Part shown: piece after piece, positions 57,996 to 64,000 of the stretch
How the letters are laid out: every line of letters begins with the position of its first letter
How positions within the stretch are numbered: the stretch's first letter is position 1
Assembly: GCF_014898055.3 (NCBI RefSeq)
Contig: NW_023601212.1
Location: forward strand, 48,906,329 to 48,970,328
DNA length: 64,000 nt
Reading direction: 5' to 3'
From: Talpa occidentalis
Lineage: Eukaryota > Chordata > Mammalia > Eulipotyphla > Talpidae
Notes under the pieces: model-generated
The model's database searches: none
What the model was told of the DNA's origin: nothing
The model's input: only the letters and a program-made list of their open reading frames with translations
Translations under genes and position numbers: made by a program

Positions 57996-60167
57996 AAATA
58001 GTATCTACTATATAGGACAATTATAAGCATTATTTTAGTTATTGTGAGAAAAGCATTTGAACTGTGCCTGGTACAGAGCATGCTTTATATGTGTTTGATA
58101 AAATCAAGCAGCCTCTGAAGATCTGGGGTTTGGGGGAGAGTCTGGAGGTGGAGCCATCTTGGGTCATTAGACAGACAGAGTCGTCAACACCAAGTTGAGG
58201 GGCTATGTCACAAAGGCAGCCAGCAGACACCCCAGGAGAGGAGAGTGGGATGGCACACTGCCCATGGCCTTCCCGACCCTCACCCCATTCCCAGGAAACC
58301 TCCATGGTCTTTCCAAGTGTGCTGCCACCAGTGGTGCCCTGGGGACATTGCTGGGGACTTGGGGGGTGGAGGAGGGGGATATTGGGTAACTGGCTGGTTA
58401 CCTTTACCTCCCAAAGCAGGGCCTGGGGCAGGAGAGGGCTTTGGAGGTGCCTACTGGAGGAGGCTGGGGCTGCTTCACCAATCTGGGCTGACATCCCACA
58501 AGCTTTCAAAGTGCAGAGCTGGGCCACCAAAGGAACTCGAAATAAATGAGGTGTTTCTTAACCTATTATTATTGACTTTCACATTGTGTATTTGCTATTT
58601 TATTTTATTTTTTGCCAATCTGCCTTTTTAAGGGTTAATTCAAGCAGCCACAGTGATGTGAATTGTCAGTTCTTCCTCAGAGTCCAGAGAGAAGTATGCA
58701 GAGAAAGCTTTTCGCCTCCTTTGGGGCTCAGAGTTTCCAGTGTCTATCTAAATGCTCCCAACAGCTCCTTCAGATCATCACTCAGCCTCTGAGAAATGTG
58801 GGAAGCCCTGTATCCTTCCTTTGTGCCTCTCTCTCTCTCTCTCTCCTTATTTTCCCCAGGTTTACTCAGGCTCAGCTGGGGTCTCCTCCATCTTGAACCC
58901 CTCATAGCAATTCCAGTGAATGGAACTGGAAGGGCAGCAGAAATGGGGGGAAGGGTAGCGCTACCTCTAGCCCTCAGTCTGAAGAAAGGACGACCTCCAT
59001 CAGAGCCTCACAGCACTGTCATAAAACATGCATGAACCTCAGGGAGGGCTACCAAGCCTGTTTTTCAGCTCACAGCTGGGGACTTCGGAGGAGGACAGCT
59101 AAAGGGGAGCTTGACTGGGAGGAGAAGGAAGCTGGGGGGTGGGGAACTGGCAGGAAGCTCAGCTGTATAGACAAGATGAAAAGAAAGGAGACACAGAGCT
59201 GAGAGGCAGAGGAAAGTGGAGGCGGGTTTGGCCCAGAGGTGCGCCCAGGGAATCTGGGAGCTGGAGTGTAAACACCTTTCTCCCATAATGCAAAGCTAGC
59301 AGCTTTCTTTTTACTCCCTTCCTTTCTGAAGGGCTCCTTGCTCTTTCCTTTGAACCCTCCTGCTGCAGTCTCAGCCCTGAGTTTTTAGAGAGGAGACACC
59401 AAGGCTGGTAATTCAGGCTTCTTTCCAGGGTACCCAATCTGCACTACCCCCACCCCGGACACACAGGCCTCCTGCCTGCAGCACACCCCACTTTGCATCC
59501 CTTTCTAATCATCCTAACCAAACCTGTGTGTTAGATAAAAACTCTGCTAAAGAAGGGCACACACTCATACACACTCTGCCCCCCAAGAGGTCTGGCTCGC
59601 TGTTTGAGAACTGTTTACATTAGCACAAACAAGGGGCCAGTGGGCCTTTTCTAGAATTTGTGTGCAGGATCCAGATTTACACAGTTAAGCCTACTCCCCT
59701 CTGTTTTTCTGATCTTCCCAAGCAGGTTTTTGTTTTCAGATGACTTTATCTTATTTGACTGTCTTTTGGGGATGGATAACCCAGGATGCACTGCAGAGTG
59801 AAATTATAAGAAGCAGGATGTGATATTTATCATGAGAATACTCAGTGTAAAAAGTAGCAAGTGCTGAATAAATGAAAGCTCTGAGTCTCGTAGCCCAGAC
59901 CAAAGGAAGGGGAAACTGAGGGCACCAACTAGAGACGAGAGATTTAAGATGAGGTCTGGAATCTGCATGCACATGTGGAATAGGAGCCAGCCCAGGGGGC
60001 CCTGTCGCAAGCCAGTCCTGCAACAGGGGGGAAGGGTGCTACAGAGTGGAAGAGACATTTTCCAGCCTTTGAGCCTGAAGGATGACATGCTAGCTAAGCC
60101 CAGGAGGACCACCGCAGAACTACTTTTAAACTATTCTGAACCAGAAGCAAATTCAATGACTTCCTTG

Positions 60168-60520
60168 TGAAAGGTCCATGCAGGAAGCCAGAATGCAGGA
60201 GCCAACCAGGAAGCCCACCTGGGGGGCAGGAATGCGGATACCTGCCTGGAGGATTCAGGCAGTGAGCCTCCCCCCTCCCACTACGAGTCTCATCTCAGAC
60301 AAAGAACCTCTACCTGCCCTACAAACTTTCCCGCCATACGAGCCCAACTACCCACCTGACCTCTCCTCACCCTATAAAACCCTGCTTCCCCCCAACAACG
60401 TGCGCTACTCCACTGACCCCTGCCTTGGGTCTGTGAGGTCCGCCCGGGGCGCAATAAGCTTTCCCTCCCTTTGAGAAATGTAGCCTGGCTCTCCTTTTCT
60501 TTACCGCGCCCAACCTTTCA
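60168..60520 (+). mobile_element. 5' LTR of a class I endogenous retrovirus
   Basis: The 353-bp LTR has a perfect 8-bp terminal inverted repeat, TGAAAGGT...ACCTTTCA. It has a TATA box at 60373-60379 (TATAAAA) and a likely poly(A) signal AATAAG at 60453-60458. The primer binding site follows 3 bp downstream. The 3' LTR lies outside the window, so age from LTR divergence and the target duplication cannot be read here. Confidence 0.9.
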
Positions 60521-60523
60521 TCT

Positions 60524-60542
60524 TGGTGCCGCAAACCCGGGA
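60524..60542 (+). other. Primer binding site, tRNA-Phe type, one extra base
   Basis: TGGTGCCGCAAACCCGGGA matches the complement of the tRNA-Phe 3' end with a single extra C after TGGTGCCG. This places the element with the ERV-F-type gammaretrovirus-like lineages by primer usage. Confidence 0.8.
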
Positions 60543-60640
60543 AGGCCGTGTCCCCTGGCGCCGGGGCCGCCTTCTCGTCCCTGGGACCTCTCCTCTCCAT
60601 TGCAGACATCTCACACCCACCACCGGCCTTAATCCTTGGG

Positions 60641-60646
60641 GTAAGT
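60641..60646 (+). other. Candidate retroviral leader splice donor
   Basis: CTTGGG|GTAAGT lies about 100 bp downstream of the primer site, the usual place for the donor of spliced env RNA. Confidence 0.5.
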
Positions 60647-60995
60647 CACTGCCTGACCCTCCTTCCTGGGAGGCCCTCACCTCTGGCTATTCGGCTCCTC
60701 TCCTGACCCCCTACCTTGGTTGGCTGTTCCGTAAACCGTGGGCCCACGTCAGCCAACTCCCGTTACACCTAGACCCTGGATCTGGGGACGCCCTTCCAGA
60801 CTAGGTGCCCGAATCCTAGGCGCAACCGAGCGGTGGAGATGTCCCCCTCGCTTGTCTGCCTCCGTTCTGAAGGCCAGGACCGAATCGGGGGACGCCGCGA
60901 TTCGGGGCCTGCGCCCCCGACGGCCAGTTCAGGTTCGTGGGACGCTGCGTCCTGACTCTGTGCCCCCGTTAGTTGGGAAAGGAGCCGACTTAGTC

Positions 60996-61861
60996 ATGGG
61001 GTCGCCAAATTCCAAGCCAAATTCCGACCACTGCACTGGGATGCCTTCTCTCAAACCTCGGTCCGTTGGGACTAAGGCCACATAACGCCCTAAGCGTCTC
61101 GTCTTTTACTGCAACAAATAATGCCCTAAGCGTCTGGTCTTTCACTGCAACACTACGTGGCCTCAGTATCAATTGGACAATGGCTCCCACTGGCCCAAAC
61201 ATGGCACTTTTGACTTCTCGGTCCTTACAGACCTAAACAATTCTGTCACCGCAATGGAACATGGTCAGAGATCCTTAGGGCCAGGCTGTCTTTCTCTTGC
61301 GCTCCGCCCCTTCCCTCCCTCCTGAAAACCTGCTGTACTTTCTAAGTCTCGAGACTCCTCTCTCTCTTTGCCCTCTGCAGACCCCTCTACTGCATTCTCT
61401 AATCCTCTAAATTCTCAGTCTTCACCTCCTCCTGCTCCCCAATCCAGCCCCTCCCCCCCTTTCTTTTCACCTCCCAGCTGCCACACCCTCTCCCTGCTAA
61501 TCCTCTTCTCCCTCCCCGCAGGTAAGTGGGTGGGACTGAAGGAGGAGTTAGAGTCCATGTTCCTTTCTCTGTCTGATCTCTCCCAACTTGAAAAGCATCT
61601 TGGCTCTTTCACAAACTATCCCACTACCTACACCTAAATTTCATTATCTTACCTTAGCTTATGACCTTACATGTCATAATTACATGTTATCTTCTCTTCC
61701 ACCCTGACCTCTGACCTGTCCCCTAGCTGGTCTCCAACCGGCAGCGCCTAAACCTATAAATTTTCATAAGTTCTTAAAATTACCCAGTCTTCCTCAAAAA
61801 AAAAAAAAAACCCTCCTGACTTCCAAAGGCTGAGGATGGTCCTCAAACCCCTATCCAGGAT
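60996..61861 (+). pseudogene. gag: ERV gag remnant: matrix, proline-rich and capsid pieces
   Basis: A likely gag start (MGSPNSK, a myristoylation-type MG) lies at 60996. The same frame runs with stops at 61083 and 61119, then a matrix-like segment from 61134 (WPQYQLDNGSHWPKHGTFDF) to a stop near 61324. 61368-61637 is Ser/Pro-rich and then LSDLSQLEKHLGSF, a capsid start. The next capsid piece (YLTLAYDLT, about 61645) is in another frame and is followed by a large loss. No intact Gag can be made. Confidence 0.8.
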
Positions 61862-61870
61862 CTGCTGAAA

Positions 61871-62260
61871 ATGGCCTTTAAATTATTTAACAACCGGGAA
61901 AAACAGGACAGGGCAGAGAGAAAACTCCGCAGTCGCCAGAAGGCTGAGCTTCAAGCTCAGGCCCCAGTAGCTGCCTTGAGACCGCCAGGCCCTGCTCCCG
62001 CAGGGCCTGCTACCCAACAGAGGACGACAATGGGCCCCATGGGCCCCAACCAACCGACCGCCGCCGACGCCTGCTTCAAATGTGGCCAAGAACACTGGTC
62101 CAGACAATGCCCCAACCCCCGCCCTCCGCCAGGACCGTGCCTCATCTGCAACGTCCAGGGTCACTGGAAAAGTGACTGTCCCTCCACACCTGGCTGTGGT
62201 GGGCCAGTCCGTCCAGTCCCTGCAACTCTTGTCACCGGCGGTCTTGGGTTTGGCGGCTGA
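61871..62260 (+). pseudogene. gag: ERV gag 3' part: nucleocapsid with two zinc knuckles
   Basis: A 129-codon open stretch covers the capsid end (FNNREKQDRAERKLRSRQKA), a Pro/Ala/Gln-rich linker and two knuckles. The second, CLICNVQGHWKSDC, keeps C-x2-C-x4-H-x4-C. The first, CFKCGQEHWSRQC, has only three residues between the second Cys and His, so one residue appears lost. The ATG at 61871 is internal to Gag, not its real start. Nucleocapsid binds genomic RNA in a working virus. Confidence 0.88.
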
Positions 62261-62263
62261 GGA

Positions 62264-62560
62264 CTGAAGAGACCCAGACTTATCAACTCCGATGACCTTT
62301 GAGGAGCCCAGGGTAACGGTCAAGGTAGCAGGTAAGTACATCTCCTTTCTGGTTGACACGGGGTCTATCTTCTCTGTCCTCCCCTCCTAATCCGGTCAAG
62401 TTTATCCTTCTCAGGTCTTGGTTACGGGTGTTGACGACCTTCCTTCTCAGCTCAGGACCACTGGTCTGCTCCTTCCTAGTCATGCCTCCTTGCCCCACAC
62501 CACTCCTGGGTCGCGACCTCCTGACCAAACTCAGGGCTACTCTCTCATGGTTCCAACACC
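62264..62560 (+). pseudogene. pro: ERV protease remnant, multiply frameshifted
   Basis: The active-site segment FLVDTGSIFSVL is intact at 62346-62381 in one frame and meets a stop (62388-62390) shortly after. The following protease text continues in a second frame (about 62391-62480), and the end (LLGRDLLTKLRA) lies in a third. The catalytic Asp survives, but the reading frame does not. Confidence 0.85.
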
Positions 62561-63615
62561 CTAGCGCTGCTCTCATCCTCCCACGACTCCAAACATCTCC
62601 TAATCCTTCTCAGGACTACCCGCTGTCTCCTTCCACTGTCAACCCCCTGTTCTGGAATATCTCTATCCTGATTGTTGCCACCCATCATACCCCAGTCCTC
62701 ATTCGCCATAAGGATCCCTCTTCTTTTCCCTCTCACCCCCAGTTTCCAATTTCCCTCATACACCGTCAGGGTCTCAAACCCATCAGCCAACGACTCCTGG
62801 GAAAGGGACTCCTTACTCCTATCAACTCGCCCTGTAATACTCCCATTCTCTCCATTAAAAAGCCTGATGGTTCTTATCCCTTAGTTCAAGACCTTCACCT
62901 TATTAACAAAGTGGTGGTGCCTAGCCATCCTGTAGTGCCAAACCCCTACACCCTTCTATTTCATATACCGTCTGCTACCACACACTTCTCTGTACTTCAC
63001 CTCAAAGGTATTATTTTTTTACCATCCCTCTGGATCCTCAATGTTACTTACTATTCGCTTTTACTTGGGAAAACCCGGACACACACCTCCCAGCAACTGG
63101 CCTGGACAGTCCTGCCTTAGGGTTCCCGGGATAGCTCTCATCTGTTTGGTCAGGCATTAGCCAGTGATCTCTCGACATGTCATACTCCACCCAGCACTCT
63201 CCTCCAGTGTGTTGCTGACTCCTCCTCTGCCGTCCTTCTCTGCCGCTGTCTCGGCAACACACTGCACAACTCCTCACCTTCCTGTGCTCCAAAAGATACT
63301 GTCTCCTCATTCAAAGCGCAGCTCTCAGTTCCCACAGTCATCTATCTGGGTCTTCGACTGACTCCTTCCTCCAAACAGCTGACGGTGGACCACAAACAGG
63401 CCATCCGGGACCTTCCCTCCCCTGAATCGGCAAAACAAATCCTTTCTTTCCTAGGTTTGGTTGGATTCTTCCGTCATCGGATCCCTAATTTTGCTTTCCC
63501 AGCCAAGCCACTGCACAATGCAGCAAAAGCCTCCCTGAAGGACCTCTCCAATCCCCCGAAGAGTCCGCAGGGTCACACATATCCTTCTTCAGGCACCTGT
63601 CCTTACCCTTCCTGA
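62561..63615 (+). pseudogene. pol: ERV reverse transcriptase remnant, catalytically dead
   Basis: One frame covers fingers and palm (LIHRQGLKPISQRLLGKGLL, SPCNTPILSIKKPDGSYPLV, VPNPYTLL). A TAG at 63118-63120 follows WTVLP, after which the same frame resumes (SSHLFGQALASDL) through the connection-type region (SAKQILSFLGLVGFFRHRIP) to a TGA at 63613-63615. The first catalytic aspartate site reads VLHLKG and the YxDD box reads CVAD (63208-63219), so at most one of the three catalytic aspartates remains. Confidence 0.9.
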
Positions 63616-63952
63616 TCCAGAAAAGCCTTTGCTCCTGTTCACAGACGAACGTCGGGGCACTGCGGCAGGCGGCCTTTCCCAGCCTCTCGGACCAGCCCTG
63701 CATCCTATCCCTTATCTCTCCAAGCAGATGGATCCTACCGTTAGGAGCTGGCAACCCTGCCTTAGAGCCCTGGTGGCGACAGCTCTACTCACCCGGGAAT
63801 CCCTCAAACTTACTGCGGAAAGACCCACCCAAGTACATTCCTCGCACTGCCTTCAGGCCCTCCTGTCTCCCCGCTCGCTCTCCACTCTCACTCCTTCCCA
63901 CTTACAGGATTTCCATGTGCTCTTTATTGAAAACCCTCTGGTAAGGGTTTAA
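63573..63952 (+). pseudogene. pol: ERV RNase H remnant
   Basis: In the +2 frame relative to reverse transcriptase, APVLTLPDPEKPLLLFTDER begins RNase H, with the first catalytic-type Asp in FTDE. It continues YLSKQMDPTVRSWQPCLRAL and HSSHCLQALLS to a stop at about 63950. The frameshift separating it from reverse transcriptase lies before 63615. Integrase would follow beyond the window. Confidence 0.82.
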
Positions 63953-64000
63953 TTCAGTCTAATTCTCTCAACCCAGCCACTCTCCTGCCTGTCTCTGGTC

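Larger units (their letters stand above)
14402..64000 (-). other. NMNAT2: NMNAT2 long first coding intron (partial)
   Basis: No further exon was recognised upstream of 14401. The start-codon exon must lie beyond 64000 if the gene is intact. The interval is repeat-rich (SINEs, L1, LTRs, an ERV), each listed separately. Stretches where I see nothing identifiable include 14450-15200, 23300-25250, 28350-29650, 33200-33850, 34050-35000, 43000-44690, 46000-46550, 48535-50050, 51290-52330, 53360-54030, 54350-56440 and 57995-60160. A few of these contain faint MIR/L2-type traces. Confidence 0.75.

Noticed and set aside
61871..62260. 129-codon frame as a domesticated gag-derived host gene
   Set aside because: First zinc knuckle altered, no upstream intact frame, no sign of exons; ordinary ERV decay explains it.
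62353..63120. 255-codon open frame as an intact pol gene
   Set aside because: It starts inside protease in the wrong frame, lacks catalytic residues and ends at a stop within reverse transcriptase; annotated as decayed ERV.
14402..64000. Start-codon exon of NMNAT2
   Set aside because: I looked for the minus-strand text of the N-terminal exon and for a CpG island and saw neither.

Overview
This is a stretch of mammalian nuclear genome lying inside one host gene, NMNAT2 (nicotinamide mononucleotide adenylyltransferase 2, the labile axonal NAD+ synthase). The gene runs on the minus strand. Six consecutive coding exons can be placed to the base between 4129 and 14401. Each has consensus splice sites, and the reading phases join perfectly from one to the next. 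They encode residues ~29-192 of the protein by my count against the known vertebrate sequence. The first coding exon and everything after residue ~192 fall outside the window, so 1-4128 is part of a downstream intron and 14402-64000 is part of the long first coding intron. No other host gene was found. The many open frames elsewhere are repeat-derived.

The organism looks like a eutherian, probably laurasiatherian (a bat or an insectivore would fit; this is not settled). Ancient MIR, MER20, MER5, MLT1-like and L1 remnants are general to mammals. The dominant lineage-specific repeat is a ~290-bp tRNA-derived SINE whose tail carries AATAAA-type blocks and a TCTTT pol III terminator (T+ class). 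About 30 copies are present in at least two subfamilies: a GC-rich, nearly uniform young one and a more diverged older one.

Layout: 1-4128 holds MER20, a candidate CTCF site and two solo LTRs (families A and B). 4129-14401 holds the six exons and five introns with a few SINEs, MIRs and one LTR-A element. 14402-31000 is repeat-rich intron: LTR-A, an LTR-B relative, an old L1 split by SINEs and by a younger L1, and a repeat I call family C. 31000-58000 continues with SINEs, L1 fragments, three more solo LTRs and a retroposed half-tRNA. 60168-64000 is the 5' part of an old class I (gammaretrovirus-like) endogenous retrovirus on the plus strand, antisense to NMNAT2. It has a 5' LTR, a phenylalanine-type primer site, and broken gag, protease, reverse transcriptase and RNase H, and it is clearly non-functional.

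The most unusual observations are: a 5' half of tRNA-Lys(CUU) inserted with target-site duplications and no tail, directly beside a SINE that used the same target; other places where two SINEs share one target; an exact 83-bp duplication inside a SINE; a 58-codon frame kept open in three copies of LTR family B; and a dispersed repeat pair in which one half is inverted in one copy.
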